Source: Paraburkholderia phenazinium
GTDB taxonomy: Bacteria > Pseudomonadota > Gammaproteobacteria > Burkholderiales > Burkholderiaceae
DNA length: 64,000 nt
Direction of reading: 5' to 3'
Assembly: GCF_900141745.1 (NCBI RefSeq)
Contig: NZ_FSRM01000001.1
Location: 3,472,001 to 3,536,000 of the forward strand
Part shown: positions 8,409 through 16,791 of the stretch, one piece after another
Position numbering within the stretch: position 1 is the stretch's first letter
Layout: each line of letters begins with the position of its first letter
The notes under the pieces: generated by a model
The model's database searches: none
Told to the model about the DNA's origin: nothing
What the model saw: the letters and a program-made list of their open reading frames with translations, nothing else
Made by a program: the position numbers and the translations under genes

Positions 8409-9608
8409 ATGAAGATTCTGCATTTGCTGTCGACGCTCGACCCGCGCGCAGGTGGTCCCACGGAAGGCGTGCGGCAAAGCGGCGTGAACATGACAGCGCT
8501 CGGCCATCGGATTGAAGTCGCGACTGTCGACGACCCGTCTGCGCCATGGCTCGAATCGTTCCCACTCCCCGTTCATGCACTCGGCCCCGCCAGAGGCTCG
8601 TACGGCCTCACGCCGAAGCTGGTGCCGTGGCTCAAGGCACACGCTGCCTCATTCGATGCCGTGATCGTCAACGGTCTATGGCAGTACCACGGCTACGCCG
8701 CCTGGAAAGCACTGCGGCATCTCGACGTGCCGTATTACGTGTTTCCGCACGGCATGCTGGATCCATGGTTCAAGCGCACCTACCCGCTCAAGCATCTCAA
8801 GAAGTCCCTCTATTGGCCGTGGGCCGAGTACCGGGTCTTGCGCGATGCGACGCGTGTGATGTTTACCGCCCAGGAAGAATGTCGCCTCGCGCGCGAATCG
8901 TTCCGCCTCTACCGGGTCAATGAAGAAGTCGTCGCGTTCGGGACCAACCGGCCGCCCGCCGACGCGGGAAGTTTGCGCGAAGCGTTTTACGCGACCTATC
9001 CGGCCCTGCGCGGCAAGCGGTTGATCCTGTTCCTCGGCCGTATCCATCCCAAGAAGGGTTGTGACCTGCTGTTGCAGGCGTTTGCCGCGGCGCGCGATCT
9101 CGATCCAGCGGCACATCTTGTGATGGCCGGCCCGGACGGCGGCCAGTGGAACGCGACGTTGAAGACCCTGAGTGCCAAACTCGCGATCGAGAGCCGCGTC
9201 ACATGGACTGGCATGCTGCAGGACGATCGAAAGTGGGGGGCGTTCTATGCCGCTGATGCGTTCGTCCTGCCGTCACACCAGGAGAACTTCGGCATTGCTG
9301 TGGCCGAAGCGCTCGCCTGTGGCCTGCCAGCGCTGATCTCCGACAAGGTGAATATCTGGCGCGAAGTCGAAGCGGATGGTGCGGGCTTCGTGGCGCCTGA
9401 TACGGTTGCAGGCACACTCGCCAGCCTCACCCGCTGGCTGCAACTCGACGCAACCGATGCGCAGAAGATGCGCAAGCAGGCCTTGCACTGCTTCGAGCAG
9501 CACTTCACGGTGGATGCAATGTCGGCCGATCTGCTGCGTGTGCTGCAGCAGGGCCGCCGCAAGCAAGGCGCAGAGGAGCGTTCGCCGCTAGCGCTGGGGC
9601 AAGGTTAG
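8409..9608 (+). CDS. GT4-type glycosyltransferase of the EPS locus
   Basis: A 399-residue GT-B glycosyltransferase. The opening MKILHLLSTLDPRAGGPTEG is the typical acceptor-domain start with the glycine loop. Residues near 210 read ILFLGRIHPKKGCDLLLQAF, the standard beginning of the GT4 donor domain, and PSHQENFGIAVAEALACGLP supplies the EX7E motif that binds the nucleotide sugar. It should add one sugar to the EPS repeat unit at the cytoplasmic face. The start at 8409 is 45 bases inside a longer open frame and follows the shared G-rich leader. It is divergent from the acyltransferase gene and convergent with the GMC oxidoreductase gene. Confidence 0.9.
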   Translation: MKILHLLSTLDPRAGGPTEGVRQSGVNMTALGHRIEVATVDDPSAPWLESFPLPVHALGPARGSYGLTPKLVPWLKAHAASFDAVIVNGLWQYHGYAAWKALRHLDVPYYVFPHGMLDPWFKRTYPLKHLKKSLYWPWAEYRVLRDATRVMFTAQEECRLARESFRLYRVNEEVVAFGTNRPPADAGSLREAFYATYPALRGKRLILFLGRIHPKKGCDLLLQAFAAARDLDPAAHLVMAGPDGGQWNATLKTLSAKLAIESRVTWTGMLQDDRKWGAFYAADAFVLPSHQENFGIAVAEALACGLPALISDKVNIWREVEADGAGFVAPDTVAGTLASLTRWLQLDATDAQKMRKQALHCFEQHFTVDAMSADLLRVLQQGRRKQGAEERSPLALGQG

Positions 9609-9657
9609 GTTTAGTCAGGTTACCGAAGCATAGTCGCCAAAGCCCAGAGCCCCACGC

Positions 9658-9676
9658 GCGCCCCAACTCCGGGCGC
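9658..9676. terminator. GC-rich hairpin between convergent genes
   Basis: GCGCCC (9658-9663) pairs with GGGCGC (9671-9676) across a seven-base loop between the glycosyltransferase and oxidoreductase stops. No T-run is present, so this is a weak terminator candidate. Confidence 0.3.
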
Positions 9677-9688
9677 CCGCGCTTCTCC

Positions 9689-11437
9689 TCACTTCTTCGC
9701 CAGAAACAGCAGATCCTCGCCCAACGGCCGCACCTCGGCTGCGAACGGCAATTTTTCGCCCACCAGTTCCCCACCCGCCGCCGGCGCTTGCGTCAGCGTA
9801 GCGAGGTTCGCCTGCAGCCCGGGCTCGCGGCCCTTGAGCGCGTGCGCCACGTGTTCGGCGAGCCGCAACGTCAGGGCCACAATCGTGATGGTCGGGAAAT
9901 TTGCGCCCACGGTCGGAAACACCGAACTGCCGGCTACGTACAGATTGGCAATGCCATGCACCTTGCAATCGCGATCCACTACACCCTGGCGCGGCGAATC
10001 GTGCATGCGGGTGGTCCCCATGTGGTGCCATGTGCCTTCGATCTGTTCCGGCCATGGCCGCCCTTCGAGCGGTGCATCGAGCGAGACGCTCGCCACCCCG
10101 CCCAGTTGCATCTCCTGTGCGAGCAATGCGTTGGTGCGGTCGAAGGTGCGCTTCACCAGTTCCGTCAACTGCCAGTCCACTTTCACACGCTGCATGCCGA
10201 GACGGTCGCGCTGCGTCGACAAGGTCACGCGGCTATCGCGATTCGGCTCTGCCTCCACGATGGTCTGGAACTTCACGTCGGTGATCAGCGCGCGCGGCTG
10301 AAACAGGCGCGCCGCGCCAAAGCAGCCAGCCTCGACCGGATGCAACGCCATCGTGGCGATATCGCGGCGCAGGCTCCAGCCCGGCTGGTCCTTTTTCAGC
10401 AAGGCCTGCTTGCAGCGGATCAGTGCTTCAGCACCATCGGTGTTCTCACCATAGAACATCGAATAGAACCACACGCGCGCGTTGAGCAGCTTCTCGCGTT
10501 CGAGCACCTCCTGGGTCAGCGCGAACTGCGACGAGATATGCTGGCCGTGAGCCTTCACCGCGTCGTTCTGGTAGTGATACTTGATGTCGTAGAGCTTGTT
10601 GCGCGCCCACGCCGGATTGAAGCGAATGCTGCCCGACATGATGCGCGGATGGTCCATGAAATACCGGCCCACCAGATCGTGGCCATTGCCGAGACCCACC
10701 GCCTGCACCTTGTTGGCCGCCAGCAGCAGACGCGCATTCTCGATGCCGCCCGTGGCCAGAATGAAGATCTTTGCAGTCACCACGAAGTGGCGCCCGCTCA
10801 GCGTGACGACCTGCACGCGCGAAACGTTCTGCGCCTGGGTATCCGTGTCGATGTCGAGCACGTTGGCGTTAAGGAAGACGCGCACATGGTGCGACTTCTG
10901 CAATTCGCCGCGGTACAGTTTGCCAAAGCGCACCGGCGGGCTGAACTGCGAGATCGTGTCGCGTACGTTGCCGCTCGGCAGCGGATGCCGGCGCACATCG
11001 GAACGGTTGATCGAGCTCTCCCAAAACGCCGGATCGAAATTCTGCGGTCCGAGCTTGAGCAAGCCATGCGTCGCCGCGTAATAGGGTTTCAGTTCCTCGA
11101 GCCCGAACGGCCAGCCGCTGTCTTTGACCCAACCACGCTTTTCGAAGTCCCAGGGATCGAGCGGGCGGCACCAGCCACCCCAGCAATTGCTGCTGCCGCC
11201 GAGAAAGCGGCTGCGGCTGCCATCCGCGAACGTATAGGGAATGCCGACGTTCTCGCCGCGATACAGGTCGCGTGTTTCGTCGTCGGCCTTGTAACCGCCG
11301 CTCTCGAGCAGGCATGTGTCGATGCCGAGCTTGTTCATTTCGAGCGCGAACGTAATACCGGCTACGCCTGCTCCGATTATGCAAACGGTGGTCCTAATGA
11401 CCGACCGCTCTTCCACACCCCGGCTGTCGATGAACAT
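9689..11437 (-). CDS. GMC-type FAD-dependent oxidoreductase in the EPS cluster
   Basis: A 582-residue flavoprotein of the glucose-methanol-choline family. The dinucleotide-binding motif GAGVAG sits at residues 22-27 with an acidic residue at the end of the second strand (LLESGG). GGSSNCWGG is the second FAD contact, and the C-terminal block HHMGTTRMHDSP plus VAGSSVFPTVGANFPTIT is the conserved active-site and FAD-binding end of the family. Members oxidise alcohol groups of sugars or other alcohols. The ATG at 11437 has CGGGAGCGGGG directly upstream. No signal peptide is seen, so a cytoplasmic substrate such as a nucleotide- or lipid-linked sugar is likely, but this is inference. The gene is flanked by EPS genes and lies 281 bp downstream of the wcaF-like gene. 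Confidence 0.85.
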   Translation of the reverse strand: MFIDSRGVEERSVIRTTVCIIGAGVAGITFALEMNKLGIDTCLLESGGYKADDETRDLYRGENVGIPYTFADGSRSRFLGGSSNCWGGWCRPLDPWDFEKRGWVKDSGWPFGLEELKPYYAATHGLLKLGPQNFDPAFWESSINRSDVRRHPLPSGNVRDTISQFSPPVRFGKLYRGELQKSHHVRVFLNANVLDIDTDTQAQNVSRVQVVTLSGRHFVVTAKIFILATGGIENARLLLAANKVQAVGLGNGHDLVGRYFMDHPRIMSGSIRFNPAWARNKLYDIKYHYQNDAVKAHGQHISSQFALTQEVLEREKLLNARVWFYSMFYGENTDGAEALIRCKQALLKKDQPGWSLRRDIATMALHPVEAGCFGAARLFQPRALITDVKFQTIVEAEPNRDSRVTLSTQRDRLGMQRVKVDWQLTELVKRTFDRTNALLAQEMQLGGVASVSLDAPLEGRPWPEQIEGTWHHMGTTRMHDSPRQGVVDRDCKVHGIANLYVAGSSVFPTVGANFPTITIVALTLRLAEHVAHALKGREPGLQANLATLTQAPAAGGELVGEKLPFAAEVRPLGEDLLFLAKK

Positions 11438-11718
11438 CCCCGCTCCCGTGATTCTTGTGCAGCCGCCGTACCGGCACTCCACGCCGTGCCACCCAATGTT
11501 CCTGAGCACTGCCGAGGACCTTTGCGGTACACGCACTTGCCATGCCGCCACCTGGCCCGCGGCGACATTCAGTGGTACGTGTTCAGGCACCTCTGCACTG
11601 CTGTCGACATGCCGCTCGATACGGTCTGCTGTCGCCCGGGATGAACGGTCCCGAATACGCCAAGTACTGCCATCTATCTTTCATGCGGATTGCGAACAAC
11701 GGTGTGCGCTATCACGCA

Positions 11719-12381
11719 TTACTGCACGCGTTGTGGCGCAAACCGCTGCTTGATAAATCGCGCCGGATTGCCTCCATAGACACCGTTGGCCGCCAGCGAT
11801 CGATGCACCACCGAAAGCGGCGTCACGAGCGCAGAACGGCCGATCGTCACGCCCATCTGCACGACGCATTTCGACGCTATCCACGCACCGTCTTCAATCA
11901 CGATCGGCGCCACGCGCAGATCCATGTTGGTGGCGTAATCGTGTGAACCGGCGGTGAGAAAAACGCCCTGCGAGATGCACACGTTCGAGCCGATACGGAT
12001 CAGCGCCTGGTTATAGATCCACGCATCGACGCCGAACCACGAGTTCGCACCGACCTCGAGATTCCATGGCGCCTTGATGCGGAGTGGATGCACGAAGCGA
12101 CAGTTGGGGCCGATCTTCGCGCCGAACCAGCGCAACAGTGTGACGCGCAACGCCGAGAACGGCACCAGCTTGTTGTTGATGACGCACGCTTCCACCACGA
12201 ACCACAACGCTTCGGTCAGGCGGCTCACCTGCCGCACATAATTGCCCTTGCCCGCGAGGCTGAGATCGATGACCGGGCAAAGCGCCGGCGTCGCCTTTGC
12301 GGCATCCGCCTGCCATTCCCTCGCTGCATCGAGTTCGTTGAGTTCGTCGCGTTTCATCTGAGTATTGCGCTCCACTTGCAT
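11719..12381 (-). CDS. wcaF: WcaF-like left-handed beta-helix acetyltransferase
   Basis: A 220-residue acyltransferase of the hexapeptide-repeat class. From about residue 95 the sequence follows hexapeptide spacing (phrases such as VGANSWFGVDAWIYNQALIRIG and IEDGAWIASKCVVQMGVTIG), ending with GGNPARFIKQRF, the usual C-terminus of WcaF/NodL/LacA-type enzymes. These use acetyl-CoA to O-acetylate sugars; in colanic acid, WcaF acetylates fucose. The start at 12381 has GAGGT seven bases upstream; ATG codons at 12411 and 12357 are alternatives. It is divergent from the small secreted protein gene, with a 251-bp shared region that contains the palindrome ATTACGTAAT at 12444. Confidence 0.85.
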   Translation of the reverse strand: MQVERNTQMKRDELNELDAAREWQADAAKATPALCPVIDLSLAGKGNYVRQVSRLTEALWFVVEACVINNKLVPFSALRVTLLRWFGAKIGPNCRFVHPLRIKAPWNLEVGANSWFGVDAWIYNQALIRIGSNVCISQGVFLTAGSHDYATNMDLRVAPIVIEDGAWIASKCVVQMGVTIGRSALVTPLSVVHRSLAANGVYGGNPARFIKQRFAPQRVQ

Positions 12382-12632
12382 GCTGCTACCTCGATGTGGA
12401 CCTTCGTCCATCGTCGCTGCCAGGCACTATTTCGCCTTGTAGCATTACGTAATAAATTGGCACAGTCCTCGCAAGGTTTCGTTCTTGCTAGCGACGATTG
12501 GCTTGATGCGCACAGGCTTTGTCGGCTTTGGACTGGCATCTTATTAGGGACGTTGCGCGGTTGACACTACCATTAGCATGACGCAGCGCGATAGCGCGTG
12601 CCGCCAACCTGTAGTACCCCGGACGCCTTGCC

Positions 12633-13205
12633 ATGAAACCTCGTGCCCTGCGCATCACGCTCTCCTTCTCCCTCGCACTGGCCAGCACTGCAACCTGCGT
12701 TGCGAGCTATGGCCAGTCGCTTGCAACCTACGGCAACGCCCCCGCTGCCGAAGCAGCAGGCGCAGCTGCCGCTGCGAATCGCGCTGGCGACCGGGCCGCG
12801 TTTGCACCCGGCACTAACGATGCCTCGCTACTGGGCGGCCCGACTGCGTATGGCGAGGTCTACCGCGCACAGACGCTTGACGACGACCAGCAGCAAAACG
12901 TTCCTGCTACGGCGGCCAATCCGCAAGGCCGTGGCGTCACGCCGGTCGAACATATGCTCGCCACCCCCGGCACGCCTCAGCCCGGCGGTGTTGCCCTGCG
13001 CACCGCAAACGCCGGCACCCCAGGACTCAAGGCTGGCGGCAATGCCGCCACTGCGGGCCGTGGCGTCGCCACAGGCGTGTTGAGCGAGGATCCGAATATC
13101 GCCGCACAGCAGCTCTACGGCAGCAGCAAGGCGACACAACAGCTCTATGGCGGCGGTGCAGCAGCCGGTGCCGGTCAACGCGAAATCTACAAGTCGCCCT
13201 GGTAA
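12633..13205 (+). CDS. Small secreted low-complexity protein, function unknown
   Basis: A 190-residue protein I do not recognise. It begins with a clear Sec signal peptide (MKPRALRITLSFSLALAST, then CVASYGQS). The mature part is rich in Ala, Gly, Thr and Gln and looks disordered. Near the C-terminus a short unit is repeated, AAQQLYGSSK and TQQLYGGG. No catalytic motif is visible. It is a lone plus-strand gene lying between wcaF-like and wcaI-like genes of the EPS locus, so it could be exported with, or bind to, the polysaccharide; that is speculation. The reading frame is intact and its codon use looks like that of its neighbours, which supports a real gene. Confidence 0.7.
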   Translation: MKPRALRITLSFSLALASTATCVASYGQSLATYGNAPAAEAAGAAAAANRAGDRAAFAPGTNDASLLGGPTAYGEVYRAQTLDDDQQQNVPATAANPQGRGVTPVEHMLATPGTPQPGGVALRTANAGTPGLKAGGNAATAGRGVATGVLSEDPNIAAQQLYGSSKATQQLYGGGAAAGAGQREIYKSPW

Positions 13206-13234
13206 AAGCCGCGCGTCCAGCGGGGCGATCACGC

Positions 13235-14593
13235 TCAGTCGACCTGGGTCGGCTCCAGCGGTGCAGCCGCCAACTTCTCCTGTACCAGACCGTTGCCCGT
13301 GTTCGGGCCTCGCACGACACCGCCAGGACCAGCGCCCTCAGCGCCGCTTACCACCGCGCTATCCCGTCCACACAACTCCAGTAGTTTCCTGTTCAACGCA
13401 CCGAACACGCTTGTGCTCGACAATGCGCGTTCGGCATATTCGCGTCCCGCTGCACCGAGCGCTGCACGACGTGCCGGATCGGCGGCCAGCGTCACGATTG
13501 CTTCAACCAGCGCGCCGACGTTCTCGGGCGGCACAACCACTCCGCGCGGCGCCACGACGTCATGGAGCTCGGTGCCTGGGCATGCCATCGCGACAATCGC
13601 GCGGCCGCTCGCCAGCATGCCGTTGAGCTTCGATGGCATCACCAGATCCGCAGCGCCACCGCGTTGCGGCAGCACGTGAATGTCGGCGAGATTGAGCAAC
13701 TGGTTCAACTGACGCGCAGGTTGCAAAGCCATAAAACTGCAGTTCGGCAGGTCCATGCAACGCGCTTCGAGCATCGCCCGCGCCGGCCCGTTGCCGCAAA
13801 ACACGAAACTGATGTCCGTGCGCCCCGCAAGTTGCACCGCAGCTTCGGCCAGCACTTCAAGTCCTTGCTTCGATCCCATGTTGCCGGCATACAGAATCAC
13901 CGTCTGCGGCAAACTGCGCTTCTCGAGTCCGAGCAGCTCGCGGTAATAGCGGGCGTGCACGAGGGGAACGATGGCGCGGGTATCGACCCAGTTCGGCAAA
14001 CAGTACGCCTTGAGCGGATCGACTCCCTTGAGGACGGCGCGCTCGACCATCCTGGTGGAGAGACTCGACACGACGTCGAAGCGCGTCAACAGCCAGCGCT
14101 CGATCGCAAGCGCGACACGCCGCGCACGCGAGCCCTGAATGAGTCCGAGATCGAACGCCGCGTCTACCTCGTAGTCCTGAATGTGAAGCCACGCGCGCGC
14201 CCCGCTCAAACGTGCCACGAGCCAGGCGGCAGGCGCGCTCATGAGGCTCGGCGCAATGCTCATCACAACCTCGGGACGCCACACGAGTTGCGCCGCTAGC
14301 ACCGGCAGCGACGTCAGCGAATAGCTCGCCAGATGCAGGAGACGCGCAACGCCGGTGGGCCTTTCCGGCACCCACAGCGGTACCCGCTGCACCCGCACCC
14401 CGTTGCGCATTTCGCGGCGATAGCGCCAGGCGCTGAAGCTTTCGGCGACGCGCCACTGCGGGTAGTACGGCGGCCCGCAGACGACCCGCACCTCATGACC
14501 TTCGGAGACCAGTGCTTCCGCCATCTCGGCGGTATATTTGCCGACTCCGGTGAGCTCTGGCGCGTAGTTGAGCCCAACAATCAGTATTTTCAT
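13235..14593 (-). CDS. wcaI: WcaI-like glycosyltransferase (colanic acid type)
   Basis: A 452-residue GT4 glycosyltransferase closely resembling WcaI of colanic acid clusters. The N-terminus MKILIVGLNYAPELTGVGKY and the phrase VVCGPPYYPQW are strongly characteristic of WcaI, and WLHIQDYEVDAAFDLG follows. The donor domain begins at about residue 225 with VILYAGNMGSKQGLEVLAEA. In the usual EX7E place it has RGGAADLVMPSKLNGMLASG, also as in WcaI. The start is ATG 14593 with GGGGATGGG ahead; a longer open frame exists but lacks sense. Length is slightly over the usual 400 because of a Gly/Ala-rich C-terminal tail. It lies 77 bp after the neighbouring glycosyltransferase gene in the same direction. 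Confidence 0.88.
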   Translation of the reverse strand: MKILIVGLNYAPELTGVGKYTAEMAEALVSEGHEVRVVCGPPYYPQWRVAESFSAWRYRREMRNGVRVQRVPLWVPERPTGVARLLHLASYSLTSLPVLAAQLVWRPEVVMSIAPSLMSAPAAWLVARLSGARAWLHIQDYEVDAAFDLGLIQGSRARRVALAIERWLLTRFDVVSSLSTRMVERAVLKGVDPLKAYCLPNWVDTRAIVPLVHARYYRELLGLEKRSLPQTVILYAGNMGSKQGLEVLAEAAVQLAGRTDISFVFCGNGPARAMLEARCMDLPNCSFMALQPARQLNQLLNLADIHVLPQRGGAADLVMPSKLNGMLASGRAIVAMACPGTELHDVVAPRGVVVPPENVGALVEAIVTLAADPARRAALGAAGREYAERALSSTSVFGALNRKLLELCGRDSAVVSGAEGAGPGGVVRGPNTGNGLVQEKLAAAPLEPTQVD

Positions 14594-14670
14594 ACCCATC
14601 CCCATTCGGCACATCACGCGGCGCGCGCCGGCGCCTGCGTGTCAATTTTTTCAACCACGGCCTCGTCAAG

Positions 14671-15816
14671 CTAGCTTGCGAGCATCACCGCGCAGCCTCG
14701 TGCAATGTTCGATGCCGCATTCGGTGGATCGAAGCGCTGGATGACGTCCATGCAGGCGCGCGCGGTTTTCTCCGTATCCGCAAACGCCTCGAGGGCCTTC
14801 AGCATCGTGCGATGCAGCGACGCGCCGTCGCCGGAGCGGAACGCGTACCCCGTCACGGCGTCGATCACGAGTTCGGGCACGCAGCCGCAGTTGTCGCTGA
14901 CCACCACCGGACAGCCATGACTGAGCGCTTCGTTCACGACAAGACCCCACGGCTCGCTAAAGCTCGGCAGCACCAGGCACGATGCGCCGAAATATTCGCG
15001 CGACAACCCTTCGTCCTGCAGACTACCGACGAAGCACACGGCTTCACCGAGTCCGCTTTCGTTCACCCGATTCTGCAGCTGCTCGCCCTGCGGGCCGGTG
15101 CCGACGATGCGTAACTTTGCTTGTGGAATGCGCTGGCGAATCGCGGCAAACGCATCGAGCAATGCGTCGACGCCCTTCTCCTGCGAAAGCCGGCCAACGA
15201 ACAGGAACACCGGGTCCTGATTGCGGCGCGCATGCAGACGCTCGTCGAGCGCGCGCTCCGGCACGAACGACCACGGTAACGCCGCCGCCTGACACGGCAC
15301 GAAGATACGTTCACGTTTCGCGCCGAGTGACATCAGATATTCGCGGCTGCGCTCGCCAAAACCGAAATAGCCGTCGCACAAGGAGAAAAACACTCGCTTC
15401 GGGATCGACGTCAGCAGGCGGCGCGGCCGGTCGCGCCCGGTGGAGTCGCAGAACACCGCGCGGCGCTTGCCGGTCGCAATGCAGGCAAGCAGCATCGCCC
15501 AGTACTCGGGCCGATGGTAGCCCGGCAGCACCACGAGATCGGCCGGCGTGCGCAGGACTTCCATCGTGAGACGGTACATCATGCGCCACGTCGGCACGTC
15601 CTCGTAGCAGCCGTTGAACAGCGTGCGCATCGGATAGCGGTGGTATGAATAATCGACCTCGGAAAAGCCGAGCCGGAAGTGTTCGGTCTCGGAAATCTGA
15701 ACGATCGAATATTTGATCGGGCTTGCCGCCGAGATCGTATGCAGTGCCGAGAAAACGACAGCCTTGTGGCGCGACCAGACCACGTTATGAAAGATCGTGA
15801 CCGAACCCGTTGCCAT
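14671..15816 (-). CDS. GT4-type glycosyltransferase following fcl
   Basis: A 381-residue GT-B glycosyltransferase. The donor domain starts at about residue 185 with VFLFVGRLSQEKGVDALLDA and carries PSFSEPWGLVVNEALSHGCP, a textbook EX7E motif. The N-terminal half (FHNVVWSRHKAVVFSALH) is less standard, but such acceptor domains vary. The ATG at 15816 lies two bases after the TGA of fcl, so the two are translationally coupled. That pairing suggests, but does not prove, that this enzyme uses GDP-fucose or acts next to the fucose residue. Confidence in the family is high, in the sugar low. Confidence 0.88.
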   Translation of the reverse strand: MATGSVTIFHNVVWSRHKAVVFSALHTISAASPIKYSIVQISETEHFRLGFSEVDYSYHRYPMRTLFNGCYEDVPTWRMMYRLTMEVLRTPADLVVLPGYHRPEYWAMLLACIATGKRRAVFCDSTGRDRPRRLLTSIPKRVFFSLCDGYFGFGERSREYLMSLGAKRERIFVPCQAAALPWSFVPERALDERLHARRNQDPVFLFVGRLSQEKGVDALLDAFAAIRQRIPQAKLRIVGTGPQGEQLQNRVNESGLGEAVCFVGSLQDEGLSREYFGASCLVLPSFSEPWGLVVNEALSHGCPVVVSDNCGCVPELVIDAVTGYAFRSGDGASLHRTMLKALEAFADTEKTARACMDVIQRFDPPNAASNIARGCAVMLAS

Positions 15817-15817
15817 G

Positions 15818-16774
15818 TCACACCGTCCCTTCGGAAAGCGTGGCCGCGCCGAAGCGCGTAACGAAGTCCCGATAGGTCGCCTCGATCCCTTCATGCAAGC
15901 CAATGCGTGCCCGCCAGCCCATACGTGCAAGACGTGACACATCGAGCAGTTTGCGCGGCGTGCCGTCGGGTTTCGAGGTGTCGAAAACAATCTCGCCGTC
16001 GAAGCCGACCGCCTCGGCGACCTGCTGCGCCACCTCGCGGATCGACAGGTCATCGCCCATGCCGACGTTCAACAATCCGTCGGCCACTTCGCGATCGAGC
16101 ACGAACTCGGTGGCTGCCGCCAGGTCGTCGACATGCAGAAACTCGCGACGGGGCGTGCCGGTGCCCCACACGGTCAGCACGCTGTCACCATGCAGTTTTG
16201 CTTCGTGTGCCTTACGGATCAGCGCCGGCAGCACGTGACTGCTGCGCAGATCGTAGTTGTCGTTCGGGCCGTACAGATTGGTCGGCATCAGCGCGACGAA
16301 CTTCGTGCCGTACTGGCGGTTGTACGCCTCGCATAGCTTTAGCCCGGCGATCTTGGCAATCGCATAAGGCTCGTTGGTCGCTTCGAGCGGTGAGCTCAGC
16401 AGATATTCTTCTTCGATCGGTTGCGGGCAGTTCTTCGGATAGATGCAAGACGAACCGAAGAATACGAGCCGCGTCACGCCTGCCTGATAGGCGGCGTGAA
16501 TCACGTTGGTTTCGATGGCGAGATTCTGATAGATGAAGTCAGCCGGCTGCGTGGCGTTGGCAAGAATGCCGCCCACGCGCGCTGCCGCCAGCAGGACGAC
16601 ATCCACGTGTTCAGCGGCGAAAAAGCGCTGCACCGCCTTCTGATCGAGCAGATCCAGCTCGGTGTGCGTTCTCGTTAAAATGTCCGTGTAGCCGTCTTCC
16701 TGCAGACGGCGTACCAGTGCCGAGCCGACCATACCCCGATGGCCGGCCACGAAGATGCGTGCGCTCTTGTCCAT
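15818..16774 (-). CDS. fcl: GDP-L-fucose synthase
   Basis: A 318-residue short-chain dehydrogenase/reductase of the extended type, which epimerises and reduces GDP-4-keto-6-deoxymannose to GDP-L-fucose with NADPH. The N-terminus ARIFVAGHRGMVGSALVRRL contains the NADP-binding GxxGxxG motif, SSCIYPKNCPQPI holds the catalytic Ser-Cys-Ile-Tyr segment, and NEPYAIAKIAGLKLCEAYN supplies the YxxxK pair. Length is typical. The ATG at 16774 is preferred over the GTG at 16783. It follows gmd by 17 bp and is directly followed by a glycosyltransferase, forming a compact GDP-fucose operon. Confidence 0.95.
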   Translation of the reverse strand: MDKSARIFVAGHRGMVGSALVRRLQEDGYTDILTRTHTELDLLDQKAVQRFFAAEHVDVVLLAAARVGGILANATQPADFIYQNLAIETNVIHAAYQAGVTRLVFFGSSCIYPKNCPQPIEEEYLLSSPLEATNEPYAIAKIAGLKLCEAYNRQYGTKFVALMPTNLYGPNDNYDLRSSHVLPALIRKAHEAKLHGDSVLTVWGTGTPRREFLHVDDLAAATEFVLDREVADGLLNVGMGDDLSIREVAQQVAEAVGFDGEIVFDTSKPDGTPRKLLDVSRLARMGWRARIGLHEGIEATYRDFVTRFGAATLSEGTV

Positions 16775-16791
16775 AACCGTCACTCTCGATG

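Noticed and set aside
9788..11644. 618-codon open frame on the plus strand opposite the GMC oxidoreductase gene
   Set aside because: Its product is rich in Arg, His and Ala and has no family features, while the minus strand encodes a clear flavoprotein. It is an effect of high GC content.
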